Below are positions 10,641 through 23,969 of a stretch of 64,000 nt of DNA, one piece after another. Numbering within the stretch: the first letter of the stretch is position 1; every line of letters starts with the position of its first letter. The position numbers and the translations under genes were made by a program. This DNA is from Malurus cyaneus samueli (taxonomy: Eukaryota; Chordata; Aves; Passeriformes; Maluridae). The notes below the pieces were generated by a model. The model had not been told where the DNA came from. It searched no databases and saw nothing but the letters and a program-made list of their open reading frames with translations. The stretch is taken from the NCBI GenBank assembly GCA_009741485.1, contig CM019216.1, forward strand, positions 44,296,440 to 44,360,439, written 5' to 3'.

Positions 10641-13600
10641 TCAGTGAACAGAAGTGGGGCTGCACATATGGATAAAATGGAACAATTTAAAATGTGAACA
10701 CATACCGTGTGGAAATAATCCAGATTCTTTCTCCAAGCCTAACTAGCTCCACTGTCTTTGTGTATTTCTAGGAGTTTACTTGAGAATGCTCTGACACTGC
10801 TTTCCTTTATGATTAGACTGTCACATTTGTGTATGATATAACATGACTTTAAAAAACACCGAGTAAGTAAGCTACATGATCTCTTGTTGTCAGCACAGTT
10901 CTTGTAAATACAGTTGAAAAGTTCTGCATTTCAGAAAATGAAAGCTTTTATTCTCAAAGGTCTGAAAATCAGAATGCAGATAATTTATCATGTTTTCCAT
11001 AACAGTGTGATTTTTTTTCTGTTGGCTGAGAATGAGATCCTTTCTTTCCTCTCACTTATGTGTCTCCTTTTTCTGTAGCCACTGGCTAGTTGGAGTTATT
11101 TACCTATACCTGAAAATAGAATGTACTTGAATATATGTATTTAAGAAAACAATTTCTGTAAACCAGCAATCAATCCCTAAGATAAATCAGCAGCAAATCT
11201 GAATGTCAATTTTATTATATGTATCAAAAATATTAATAAGCCCAAGGCCTGAACATATAATTTACAAAGCTAGTAGTTTTTCAGTAATGAATCCAGAAAC
11301 AGTGTAGAAAACCTTTCTTATTCTTACTGCAAAAATTTTATATGATAAATGGATATATTTTTCACAAATGTTTGTTGTTGACTAAACCACTGACATTTAA
11401 TGAGGATTTTTATTTGGAAAACTGCAAAAATAAGTAAGTGGTAAAGCATGAATAAATATTAAACTTGAATGATGTTGAAAGAAGTTAAGAGATATAGAAA
11501 CAACTGAACCATTGCAAGAACTATTTGACTGTTTATTTCATATTGTTTCCTCCACGTAGAATATTTATTTTCTTCCTCTAAAATTGTCCTCCCTGAATCA
11601 CAAGGTTTTCACCTTATGGCATTAGATGAAAAAAGTTAGCAACTTCCTAACTGGATCTATCTTGACTATGATCCATTTCTTCATTAAACTTAAAAATCTA
11701 CAGCCGGGGAGAATTAAGCCTTAAGAACTACAGAGGGTTCATCACTCAAGTAAATGAATGTTCTGCATGAGTGTTGGAAGGAGTAAGAGTGAAAAGAGTG
11801 AGCCATCTGTTTTAGAACTGACACAGGATTTAGAAGTCTATATCGCAGGTATGGATCATAAGTCAGACCTGGCACTTACATTTTTCTGTGAATATTACAG
11901 GGCCTTTCTGAAATCAAACTGAGCCAAAGGCTCTACAATCCTAGCTGCCCAGAGATTAAATTAGACTAGTTAGGGAATGTGGTAAAAGATCCTGGTTTAG
12001 TTCCAGGAAAATTCTATTAATCTATTATTCAAGTAGAGTATAATATAAATTAATCATCAAGGCAAGTCCACATCTTCTGTCACAACAGCTGTTTATATGG
12101 GGGAAAATTCTATATGGATAAAATTCTTCTAGTCTAGAGAATGAGGAAGGAGGTTTTACACGTCATGATCTTGGAAAGGAGAGCTAGGAAAGTACATGGT
12201 AGCAAGATTGTATGGGCCTGTCCTGAATGACTTCAGCCAAATTTTTGAAATATTAAAAAAAAAAGCCTCAATTTACTTTCTAGAGATGCTCAGTTGCCAC
12301 TGCTTTTAGAGGTTCTGTTTCAGATAAAAATAAAATAGTGGTATATTTCAATACCTATAAGGAACATGAGATTTTATAAACTGGTAACCTTTATAAACTA
12401 CCATTTATTTATTGTATTTATGTCTCCACATAATTGTATTTATGTATCATCTTTCAGTATGATGAATTGGTAAAGCTAGGTTCATTTATAGAAGAAGGAG
12501 TACCCAAAGAGAGGTTGAACCCAAAATGAAAACTTGGTCCGGGAGTTTGTCCTAACTAGCTCAATGACCTGACTATTCTAATGTTAATAGAAGTTACTTT
12601 TTTATTTCATATAATTCTGAATTTTACTTCAAATTATCAAATTTAGACATTAATCTTCTCTGCAGGGAAAATAATACTTCCTTCTGTGAGTTTACAAAAC
12701 TTATTTACTTTCAGTGTAGACCATAGGTACATGAGTTACCTTAACAAAACAGTGCCAGCAGAGTAGACTTAATTCCCTTCCCTCTAAATGAGCTCAAAGA
12801 TTTTGTCTTTTCCATAAATGGTCTGTGCTACAAAACAGACCACTTGAAATTAAACTTAAAAAGCATTGCACCAAGGTGTAAGAGAACTAGTGGCACCTCT
12901 AAGGCACCATCAGGAACTAAACTGCTCAGTAAAGATAGGTGAGGGTCATATCCACTTCATACCATTTACACTTCTAACAGATTAAAGTTTACGTACAAAA
13001 TATTATGTTATCTATTGAAAAATCTGCTGACTGACAGAAAAAAAATTCTATTGTGTGACAGGAAATCTTTATGCCTCATTGCATTCAAATACAGAGCAGA
13101 AAGTTTTCTATTCCTCTTCCCTTTCCCATCACATCTACTTGCACTGTATATTCCTTCATTTGTCAACTCCTTATTTCAAATATGTTTTAAAAATTCCCTA
13201 AATATTTTGTTATAGTTCATAAATGTGTATTTTTAAAAGTTGCCTCTTTTTTTCTTATAATAGAAAGATGGGGGATTTAGATTTTTTTTTTTTAGCTTCT
13301 CTCTATAAAAGTGGACTTGCTCTTGGTAGCTCTTTACTGATCCCTTCTACTCATAATGAAGTCAGTGAGCATACATGAATAAAAAGGTGAATATATATAT
13401 ATCAGATTTGCAAAACTAGACCCTCTAATAATAAAGTAGTGAAATGAAATAGAAAACCCTTAACTCCTTGTTTTCCACAGAGGTTACTGTCTGCAGTGTG
13501 TAAGAGGCTTCAATCTTTTCCATTACAATTTTTGTCCCCTTTTTCCCGGTGTTTAAGAATGAAGAAAATTTCAAAGAATATTCAGCAAGGAAGACTGTAG

Positions 13601-13795
13601 TCTTTTAGTTGCAGCAGTGAGGGTAAAAGAAGTCAGTTTGCTAACAATGTAAGCTGTCCCAAAAACCAAAATTTATTAAATCAAGCATAGCTTGATATTA
13701 AGAAATGTAAGACACTATGAGAAATTCAGGTACTCTTTCTTTACATAAAGGTACTTGGAAATATAAAACGAATTGTCTAAATTATTGGACTAGAA
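10641..13795. other. AT-rich non-coding DNA
   Basis: No gene, transposon or structured repeat was recognised in about 3.1 kb. Open frames are short and sparse. Confidence 0.6.
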
Positions 13796-13858
13796 AGGAG
13801 CAGAATAAGTCAATCAAATGAAAGTAAGTTAAATAAGTCAATCAAATAAGGAGCAGAA
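13796..13858 (+). repeat. rearranged short duplication
   Basis: The 16-mer AATAAGTCAATCAAAT occurs at 13804-13819 and again, exactly, at 13832-13847. A second word, AGGAGCAGAA, occurs before the first copy (13796-13805) and after the second (13849-13858). The order is therefore A-B-spacer-B-A, with all words in the same orientation. This looks like a local duplication with slippage and not a transposon. Confidence 0.8.
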
Positions 13859-16084
13859 CAGGGATTTTATATCTTGAGTAACCAAAATCTTGAATCACTG
13901 CCAATATTACTAGAGACAGACTGGTATCAGACTGCTTCATCTGATTTAACCTTTGTATGTAAATGTGCCCCCAGCAGAGAGGGCATGAAATCCCAGTCAC
14001 AAGCTGCAGAACCAATTATGTGTTCTTCTGCTTCTTTATTCTATACTATTACAGAATGAAAGTTCAGGGTGAAATAGCAATTAATGCAATCATGTATCTT
14101 TTACCTGGTAAACAGGTACAATCTACAAAAGAATTTGAACTATGAGATGGGATCTTAGATTTACACTCATACTAAAAATAAAATTCCTTGCTATGTATTT
14201 ACTGCTGTTCATTATTTTTGTATGTTTACTTGTTGTTCATTATTTGTGTGAATGTTTTTTCCACATAATTATGTGGAAGGACAAAAAAAAGTCCGTGCTA
14301 CCGAAATAATTTTAGCTTTATAGCTATTTTCTATTCCTTTTATTTTTTTTAATCTTCTTTTCATAACCCACGAATTCAGTGTTCCTGAAAGCTTTTTTTT
14401 TCCATTATTTTGGCCATTCATATAAAAAAATTAATCATTATTTTTTGAGTTCAGGCTATTGTGGATGAGGCTTTGAGAAAAACTAATGAAGACTAGCAGT
14501 AAGCAGTGGTTCACCTCACTAGTTTCAGATATTTTAAAAGGAAATTGTCTAAGAGTCCTTGCTCCTCCTACACCCTTGTGTGGCCAAGGCTGTCTTCCAG
14601 CTGCAGTTTCTCATTAGTTTTGTGATGCACTCACACTCTTCTGTTTCAGTGTACCTGAATCACTACCATTCCCAAAACATCCTTGCAAGGGTGTGCAATG
14701 CTTATGCTAAGACCAGCAGTCAACAGGCTTTTATCCCAATTCCACACCCTCACCTCTGCTGTTTTGGATAAAGGATTCACAAGATCTAAGTCTTCCATTC
14801 TGGAAGGGCTTCATATTTAAACTAGAAGTAAAAGAACATGGGTTGAAATTAAACATTAATGAGATCAGATATTGACAGCATTTTCTCCAGAACTACTAGA
14901 ATTGGATTTTTTAGAAATAAGAGCAAAAGCCATGACATTGTGAACTTTTTATTATAAATGTAAACCAATTACTTGGAGAAGTTACCAATAAAAAGCAAGT
15001 AATCCTTCTCAAGACCCTCCCCAAGAAAACAAAAAAAATGTATACAAAAGCAACCCTGAACCATTTCCTTAATGATAAAGTTCATCATACAATTTACACA
15101 GATATTAAAGAAATACATGGATTAACTTTAGAAATCATAACAAAATTTAATGTAAGAATCAATAAATACAGTGGTGGAATTGCTAAACAACTTTATACAT
15201 ACAACAATATCCACCCATGATTATAGAATTATAAAAATCATGCTGGTTTGTGTGAAATTGGCCTGTAAATTCCCTAGAGAAAGACAGAAGGGTATGAAGA
15301 ATATTAGGCAGAGTTCATGTAAACTGAACCAAACACATTGCACAAAAGACAAAATGCAGAGGTGAAATAGAGCCAGAATTACTTGGATTCTGACAATATT
15401 TCTGGGAAGAGGGAAATTGATTTTGTTTAATCTAATAATGATCCCATGTTTACACAGGGATTTCAATCCCTGCATATTTTACAAGCTGATAGTTTCAAGA
15501 CATTAAATCTTGAATTTTAATTCACTTACACCAACATTTTCCCATTACCTTCTTAATGTGGTGCATATGGTGCATTTTGAGATGAATTACAAAGTATCAC
15601 AATAGGAAAGAACACTGCATGACTGTTTATATGAGGAATACAAAAACAAACTAGCAGCCCCCTCAGGTATTCTTATTAAAGTGGGGGAAGGGAATTGATA
15701 CAGACAGAATGGAGCTCCATGAACTGGAATTTGACCAAGCTAAAAGGATTAGCAGTCTTCCTTGACCAGAAAGGTACCAAGGGAACTTTAACAAGGAGAC
15801 ACATCTGGCAAACAGGCAGCTTGGAGGCCAAATAATACCATCCTTCATCAGCTCTTAAAATTCCACAGACCTGAAGAGTGTGGCTAGAAGAGTTTCTAGG
15901 AGTGATATTTCACAGTGCAGCAATAGAATGACTGGAGTTATGAGGCCAGGGATAAATCACGTTGATGGTCTTATTGAAGCAGCCGTGCCTGGGAGGGAGG
16001 TGTAGCCTCTTCCCCAGACACAAAGAAAGCAAGCTGATGCAAGGAGCAAAAACACTTGTGCTCTGGGGACACTTAAACCTGCCT
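13859..16084. other. non-coding DNA with a palindrome and a tandem duplication
   Basis: A 20-base perfect palindrome lies at 14259-14278, centred on AATT. Just before it is an imperfect tandem duplication of about 28 bases (14192-14220 and 14221-14248, sharing GTTCATTATTT). No gene was recognised. The part from 15690 to 16080 is less AT-rich than its surroundings, but no frame in it resembles a known protein. Confidence 0.55.
14259..14278. repeat. perfect 20-base palindrome
   Basis: The sequence TTCCACATAA is followed directly by its reverse complement, with no spacer. It could form a short cruciform or be a dimeric protein-binding site, but no neighbouring gene supports a function. Confidence 0.85.
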
Positions 16085-16445
16085 GTGAATGATTATTCAT
16101 CTCATGAGGGGAACATGCTTTAATTATGAAAAAAGGGGTTTCGGGGCACTTGATATGGAATGTATTTCCCTTAATATTTGCGTTTATCTGCACGGACATT
16201 GCCTCCAATCAAGAAAATCTCCGTGTTAAATTTGCATTTATAAAAATGATCATAAATATAGTGAAACTCTCATTTTCATAAATTTTCTCAATTCCGAGAA
16301 AATCAAATAGTTTTCTGCTCTAAATGTCACTTAATTTCTGCTTCATCTCTCTAATTGAATTATGGTTTATTTTACAAAAGAGAAAAAATAAAAAGAAAAA
16401 AGGACACGATTTCATAATCATGCGAAAAGGAGTTTAATCCCCATG
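16085..16445. promoter_or_regulatory. candidate conserved non-coding element
   Basis: This AT-rich stretch keeps seven CpG pairs (near 16142, 16181, 16193, 16222, 16295, 16407 and 16423), although unconstrained AT-rich bird DNA usually loses them. It also carries TAAT-core sites of homeodomain type: TTAATTA at 16120-16126, TAATTG at 16352-16357, and a GATTATTCAT element near 16091-16100. There is no open frame of note and no repeat family match. The pattern resembles developmental enhancers found in vertebrate gene deserts. That is inference from composition only, because conservation cannot be seen in a single sequence. Confidence 0.35.
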
Positions 16446-19400
16446 GAATTTTTAGGTTTAAATTCACTACAGGCTTTGGATTTTGGATTTTTTTAATGTC
16501 TTGAATTTCTGTGAAAGGTCGCCATATGGAGATAAAAGACTAGATGAAATAAAAAGAAATAAGACAAAACAATAAAACTGTCATTGTTTTCTTGACCTTT
16601 TTCAAGTGCATTCATCATAGTGGATATGGTAAATTTAGTTAGAGCTTTGAAACTACTTCCTTGTCTGAGTGGAATGATCTCCAGCATCCACTTACCAATG
16701 GCCCTTTCCGGCAGGGTCAGGTAATAAGAGACCTCTTTCTGAACTGAAACTCTAAGGAACCAGTGACTCAAGACAGGGTTTGTTTACTCTGTATTTTTCA
16801 TTCTCTGGCAGAGGTAACAGAGGCTAAGACAATTTCTGTGCTATTGTTAGCTTTGTGTGAAGCTCACACCATAACGTGTAAAAAGAAGCCATGTTGGGTT
16901 TCTCAGCTCTGTGGCAGGAAAGTCAAAGTAAAGAGCAGAAAGTAAGCAAGAATCTTCCTTTCTGAAGAAGACATAATTCCATTAGCTTCATAAACGCATC
17001 AAAAGAGTGTAGTTCTGTGGAAGATATGCACAATTAAGCTAAACATGTGCCCAAGTATTTGTGATACTCTCTGTAGTTTCTAAAATGAAATATATGTGTC
17101 TCTGTCCTTTAGGAAGGAGCTAAAACAGGAGGTATATGCTCTTTTCCTGTTGTTTTCCCAGAGCTGACTAATCCTAATAATCATACTTTGATCAAATATG
17201 AATTTTATTCTCAGATATCTTCCAATATTGATTTTGTTAGTATTTCTGTTTCTCACAGTTAGTCTTCTAAACAGAAAACATATTTACTTGCTATTGTATA
17301 GATAAGCTGTATCTTATAGTGTGTCAAATGTGATGTTAAGTGTGAATTCAGAATAATTAACTGCTTGCTACACACAGAGGAACATTTGAGGGCAATTAGG
17401 AGAAAGAGGTGTTATTTTATTGTACATGCAGAGCTGTAAAACCATGTTTGAGACATCTGATAACAATACCCTTATTTGCAAATGAAATAGCACAAAACTC
17501 ATGTAGCCAACACTTTAATTTTCTGACAGACTCTAGCTACCTCCCATCCTAGTTAGGCAGAAGCCTTTGTCTTTTAGTATGTTTTGAATGTGCTTCCCAT
17601 GGAAAGGAGGAGCTGAAGCTGGAGACAACCAAGGTGTATCCTCCCCGCATAGATGACTCATGAAAATAAAGTAATAGTGGCTGACCTTTCTGATTTGGGG
17701 ATCAAAAGTGCCTCATGGCTTGCAGTCATTAGAAGAAACCTTTCTTTTTATGTTTATCCACCTCTCTCTGAATACAAATTGATGACTGCCCCAAAAAAAA
17801 ATCAATGCAGACGCTTTGATTGTAACATTCTCCACATTTATTTTACCCTTTTATTGAGAGAGAAGAATGACCAGGGATAAATAGTGTTTCATGAATTAAC
17901 TATGGGTCAGAGTGTTCTGACAGGTAATGAAATAAATTACAGGTTTATACTTTTGTATTGCAAAGAGTCTGTGGAGTGATTTCAGCTAAGGAAACCCCAC
18001 CTGCATCTTTCATTACTTCCTGTATTTCTGGTTGTCACGTTGGAAGATGAAGGATGGATTGTTCACTCAAGCAAGCTTCTCCCATAGCACTTCCTTACAA
18101 GTTACAGGAACTTTTTATAAATCTGTCTCCTCTTGCCCTTACACAGCTCCATGATAAATCACCCTTTGACTTCAGTTGCGCAAGGGAAGATTTGATATTT
18201 TTAGTATTTTCAGATTCTTTTTACTGCCTGTAGATGCCACAGTGGCCTGCACTTGTGCCAAGTCACTGTACTTATCAATAAATAGGTTATTTAAAACAAA
18301 CTTGTGTGCTTTGAAACAGGATTTGCCACAAAGTTGTGTTTTGAAACTGATTTATTCTCTCTATCATCATCAGCTACACAATTCTAGCTTATTAAGGTAT
18401 TTACCTGATTACCTTCAAATATGAAACCATTACCTTTTCCAGGCAGTGATTCAGAGTTTTCTGTGATTTCTTTATAAGACATAGAAATGGAGTATCAAAT
18501 ATTGCTGTCCAAATGGTCCTGGTGTAAATGATCTAAAAGTAACTACTCCAGTACAAAAAAGATCACATTTTTTGTTCTGTGATTGTGTCTTTAGTCCCCA
18601 CCAATATTTGTAATAATTCATAATGGAACATATAGAATCATATGACTGAAAAATAAGTCCCTGGATCATTTTCCATCCAATTTTTCTGGTCAGTCTTTGT
18701 TACAGTTTAATCTGTCTTAGCCATACCAGGTTCATGAAATCAAATGTGGACTCTAATTTCAAAGATGAAACTTTTGATATGGTTATTGAATGCTATGCAG
18801 AAGCTGGTCATACTTCCTAATTTTGATATTTAGGATGGCAGGAAGAGTTATCACATATTTTCCCCCTGCTCTGCCTGAGTGGTAATGTTTAACAACCTGT
18901 TCCAGTTTGCTGTAATAAGTTAAAAATGTCTCTTCAGACAGGATATGGCTCACTGTAGTGACCTTTACATAAATACATAATGGGGCAGCTAAAACACATC
19001 CTGACATTTACTTGTTTTGTTACCTTATGTGACAACTGAACTTGTGACTTCCCAGTTCTTTATCTCCCATACTTTCCTTTTAAAAACCAGGGGTATCCTC
19101 TGCATTCTGCCATTCTGGTGGTTTCCAGTGCCAAGATGCAGAGCTTCCCTCAGAAAAGGCATGGCCTCCACTGTGCTCTCTGCTGAAATTACATTAGTAA
19201 CACTCAATCCCTTTATTTTAGAAATTAAAGCTCTCATGTTTACAGGGCAGAGGATTGTATAGCTAAGAGGAGCCTCAGAATTCACTAGTAGGATGTTACT
19301 GTCAAAAGGACAATGTGGAGAATATTATGTAAATGGCCTATGCCAGTGAAAGGCATTGGTCGATAAGAGCAGCAGAACTGAAATGTTTGTGTCACTGATG

Positions 19401-19673
19401 CAAATAATGATAGGATATTGTACAAAGAAGTGCTTTTATTGTGAAAGTATTTCATTCACATGTCAGGAGATAGGCTCTGTGATAAGGAGGTGTATTTCTC
19501 TTATGTTTTAGTATGACTCAGCTGCTCTTGAAGAATGAGGTTTTACATGATGTGTACAGAAGTCAGGTGCTTGATTTTAGAGTCTGATAGTACGGCATTC
19601 ATCAAATAACAAAGGTTTACATTTACAAAAAAATTGCCCTGGGATTATGTGTGCAGTTTTGTCTCTAGTTTGC
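16446..19673. other. AT-rich non-coding DNA
   Basis: There is no recognised gene, transposon or ordered repeat. A match-like string around 18625-18720 (AGAATCAT followed by TTTTCCATCCAA) faintly recalls a CR1 end but is too short and degraded to call. Confidence 0.55.
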
Positions 19674-19730
19674 ATTTGCATTGGCAAGAGAAAATCACCT
19701 GCAGTCTTTCCAGAGTTGGGGGTATAAAAA
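19674..19730 (+). promoter_or_regulatory. octamer plus TATA box, possible core promoter
   Basis: An exact octamer, ATTTGCAT, lies at 19674-19681. A good TATA box (GGGTATAAAAAGGGG, with TATAAAAA at 19723-19730) lies 42 bases downstream. An octamer shortly upstream of a TATA box is known from histone H2B and immunoglobulin promoters. No open frame or RNA gene is recognisable downstream, so either the transcript is non-coding or the pairing is chance. Both motifs are expected to occur several times by chance in 64 kb of AT-rich DNA. Confidence 0.2.
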
Positions 19731-21780
19731 GGGGCAAGCATCTATTTTCATGACAGCCTGAGTAGTTTTCCAATTAAATCAGATTCTGGATATATGAACT
19801 AATGTCAGATCTATCAATACAGACTTTTATAAGAGATTTAGTAACAAATAAGTAGACTTCAAACACTTGCAAGACTCCTTCTAATGGTATAGAGGAAGTA
19901 CACAGAGGAAATCAGACTTTTGCACAAATGTTTCTGAGATCATTGTAGGGAAGAATATAGGTATTGTTTTTCTGGTTTAAAGTTCCTGCAGGACTAATTT
20001 TCCTTAGGAGATTAAGTCAGTAAATTCAAAGAAGCAGAGTCAATGGCCAGTTATTGAAGAACCAGATTAAAATGATTAATAACAGCAAAATTCTTGCCAA
20101 TGTGTGCAGAAAGCTAAAACACAGCAATACATTTATTCTTCACGTTTCAATTTTGACCAGTTTGATGGAGTTTATTTGATTGAGTTTCCACAATAACACA
20201 GAGAGGAAGGCTCAGTAATTTGTTAGCCACAGCCACATGGGTGCTGGCCCTATTTTTCATCAGTACATTTTCTAGTACTTAAGGGACTTATTCTGCACAC
20301 ATAACAGAAAAACTTAATTTTCTGACTTTTTTATGTAGTCTCATCACTAGCATTTTCCAGAGCCTATATTTTGAGAAGTGATATCAAATCACACAATTTT
20401 CTATATCCCATGGGGTGGAAGATAGAATATTTGGAAGCACCCAGAGGTAACAAACGTTTGCCAGCTGCCTCAATGCCACTGGCATAATCCTAACAAAATC
20501 ATTCTTTAATTGAAGAATTGGTGAGACTGAGCTGTTACGTGCAAAGAAACAGTTTAACCCCAGCTGAATTCCCTCTTGGGGTTTTGCAGCAGGAATTGTC
20601 CCTGTATTCCATTAAACACTGAGTCAGGTCACCATGCAGAATCTCAAAAAAACTTCCATTACAGACATGGAAAAAAGAGGGAGGTGCTGTGCAAATGGCA
20701 GCAGGTTATAAAACTTGATTTTACTGGGACTATTGTATCACTGCATTTTCCACAATGATGATTTCTCCCAAGTGTTGCGAGCATAATTACTTTCCAGAAA
20801 CCAATTCAAACAATAATCTTTTGTAGACAGTGTCTTGTATTTTGCTAATGGCTGTGAGTTCTTGCAAAAGAGAACAAGCAATGCCCTTAATTGAACAACA
20901 TTACTAAAATATTTGGACTGGTTAATTTCAGGACAGCATTAAATGGTAACTAAAATTGTTACTATGTTTTTAGTGGATAATTCTTTATCTAAGTCCCTGC
21001 ACTCTGAATCTATGTCATATCCCACAGGAAGTCCCTTAGTTATATAATAATTTACCAAAATACAAACAATTACTGGACTATATGGGCCTTTATTTTTCTT
21101 CTTTTCTTAAATGCTTGCTTTTTTGAGAAATGGAGAATTAGTTATTTGTAGCTGTGACATAGTAGCAATTCATAGATCCTTAAATAATATAATGCAAGAA
21201 GAATGGTGTCATTAAACAACAAAAGTTATGCCTTTTTCCTGTAGTGGTCAGAAAACTGCTAATTAAAGCTGAACCTCACATTTATGTGAAAAAAAAAAAC
21301 AAGCAGAGGCAAAAGAGGAATACAATCTTGAGAATCAACAGACCAGCTGCAATATGATAGTCTAGTTACAATATTCATCCAAGCTGTTAAAACATATATT
21401 AGCTTAGCACAGTGAAAAGCCTTGATTTTTGGCTGTCAGCAGTGAGATGTGGATACATGGCTGCATCCAAACTTAACTTTGTTATCTTAACGTTTGTAGA
21501 TTCAAATAGGCCACAACCTGTCAGTCAGCTCTAACTGGGGTCTTATTTTGTTGATTTATACAGGCCATGAGTGTTTACATATTCTGAGAACTTTGGCAGG
21601 GTGGATATTAAAAAAGGGAACTGCTTTGTGACATATCCCCTTTTTTTAGTTAGCTGTTGCAAACATAGTAAATATAGTAAAAATACCTCTCCCAAAATTA
21701 AAATCCAAACTAAAAATACAGAAAAAAAAGAAGGAAACATGAAGGAGTGTTGCTCAGATATTAGTAATTATATATACACA
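19731..21780. other. AT-rich non-coding DNA
   Basis: No gene or repeat family was recognised. Open frames are few and short. Confidence 0.6.
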
Positions 21781-22190
21781 CAGAATCATTGGAACATAGT
21801 GTGTTGAAAGGAGCCTCTGGAGCTCTCTGGTGCAAGTGGCTGCTCAAAGCAGAACCAGATTAGATGGGGGTCTTCAGGCCCTTGTTCAACTGAATTTTCA
21901 AATTTTTTGAGGGTGGAGATTCTAAAATGTTTCTTGGTATCTCTTCCAGTGTTTGACTTCCCAAATGTCATGAGCATTGGTTTGGGATCTGTTCCCTCAT
22001 TCATTGTGTTTTCTCTTTTTGCTGCTTATGCCTTTTGCCTCCTTTTCAATTGCTCCACACTGCTGACCATCTGGCTCCAACTTATTCATATCTTAGGTGC
22101 ATGAGGTAGCTGAGGAGCAATAAGACCTTTTCTTAGCACACGCTCTTTCAGGATGAGCAATCCTGATTTTCAGGATTCATCATGCTATTA
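21781..22190 (-). mobile_element. CR1 LINE 3' part, minus strand, old copy
   Basis: The plus strand at 21781-21815 (CACAGAATCATTGGAACATA, then GTTGAAAGGAGCCTCTGG) is the reverse of a CR1 3' terminus. The expected blocks follow in order: CTGCTCAAAGCAG at 21841-21853, the CTTCCAGTGTTTGAC block near 21944-21958, the region for the ORF2 C-terminus (CTTTTGCCTCC at about 22031), and AATAAGACCTTTTCTTAGC at about 22118. Many substitutions and small gaps show an old copy without coding capacity. It is truncated at its 5' side near 22190. A different CR1 subfamily from the 9452-10640 copy is likely, because the 3' end wording differs. Confidence 0.8.
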
Positions 22191-23969
22191 TGTCTAGTGC
22201 TCTAACCCCCAACAGATTTTTTTGGACCTCCACAAGGTATACATGAAAAAATATCCTTTTTACACCGTGTGTAAAACTGTAAGTATATGTGTATTTGTGT
22301 GTTTGCATTTGTGTGTATTTGGAAATAAGCTGAATGAGTTTGAACATATTTCTTCAGGAGATTAAGTTTTAATTCTGCTTTAATACTATATAAGCTACAC
22401 ATAAAATTCTGTAGGTGAACAAGTGCACATTATTAGAATGTAAGCAGATGATTAAAAGGAATCAATTTAATATGGCTTAATGGAGTTGCAAGACTCCTTC
22501 CCTCATCCACAGAAAATGGGTAACAAGCCATCATGAGGATTTGGTTGTCCATCTCTATAAAGAGACAAGGCTATTGTTGGATGGAGGAACTAACAATTAC
22601 TCGTACAAAAGTGTAAATCCTTTATGAAAAATACTTTCTTTTTATGAGATAGATTTTTTACTCATGACATTTCTAGCTGTTGTACTAAATACACGTGACA
22701 ATTTAACATGACAGTGTTTTGAGCTGATATATTTCTTTGGCTGGTTGTTGAAATAGGTAATAGATGTATGTTAGTAATATTAAGTAATTCAACCATTAGT
22801 TATTCTCTTGCCACACCCTTGAAAACATTAAGAAACAAGATACAGTTATTAGAGGCCATTGCTGTGAAGTCAATGTAAATGCTGGTGTAACTTATTAGGC
22901 AGAATATTAAACATAAAATCACCAAGACTGTTTTTATTCTATCAGTTGTAGATTAATTAAAAAGTGAAAGGGCTATGTTTGGTGTTGGTGCCTCATGTTT
23001 TCAGTGGACTTTCTCACTTCTACAAGGTGAAGCATCTTGTCTTCAAGAGCATCCAGTGTATGTGAATCTGCCTGCTGAGTTGGTTTTAAAACCCAGCAGG
23101 GAAACTAAGGCCTCTCAAGCTGCCTTTCAAGAGTGGAGGAAAAAGCTAAGAGAGATTGTAAAATGGAATCACGAATTGCTGAAGAAATCTCAATAACATT
23201 GATATTAACAAAAGTTTTTAAAGAAGAGAGAATCATTTGCTCTCAAAAAAAGTATTTACCACCAAATAAAAATGTACCCCAACAGAATACCTGGTGTCAT
23301 TTCCCCAGGCAAAGGCAAGATGGTGCGGGGCTCCTGCAGCTACCATTTCCCTTCCCCCAGCCTCAGACAACAAAAAAACAATCTAAAAACAAATCCCCCA
23401 AAATCTAGGTTTTCTGACCTGGGTCATGTCTCTCTCTGCTGAGTTCAGTTCTGTGCCAGGTGCCACGACTACTATCAGTCCACCAGGTTGTGTTCTTGGC
23501 CATCAAGAATGCTTTATGTAAGGTTCCATGCAAGGAGATATTTAGATTCTTTCTATACTTGTCTTTCTCATGCACATTACCAGAAAACTATTTTTAAAAT
23601 AATTATTTTCAAAACTAGACCGGTTTGTCACCAATTGATTTGTCAGATAAGAATTTACAGATGTTTGGACAGTGTACAATTTGTACAGTGGAAACCGTAC
23701 AAATTAAATTAGTATGTGATTTCTGACATATTTCTCCTGCTAGGTGAAGTTTGTGAAGTGCTTTTACTCAAGACTTCGTAACTAATTTCTGCAAAATTTG
23801 TTTTTTGCTCACAAGACACTCTCCAAATGGCACTCGTGAGACAGAAAAGCAAAAGATTGCATACAGTTGTGATAGTGCTGTTACATTTTACCATATGATT
23901 GTTTATATTTTCCTTATTTCCAACACAGCCCTTTTTTTAAATCTTTACTAAAAATCCAAGGACAGAGAT
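22191..23969. other. non-coding DNA
   Basis: A loose TG/TTTG-rich patch lies at about 22282-22320. No gene or further repeat was recognised. A small near-palindrome, TGTACAATTTGTACA, lies at about 23672-23686. Confidence 0.55.

Noticed and set aside
18620..18720. possible CR1 3' end (AGAATCAT followed by TTTTCCATCC)
   Set aside because: The match is limited to short words that are not in the expected order, too weak to distinguish from chance.
22279..22320. TG-rich patch as a microsatellite
   Set aside because: The units are too irregular (TGTG, TTTG and TATG mixed) to annotate as a defined repeat.
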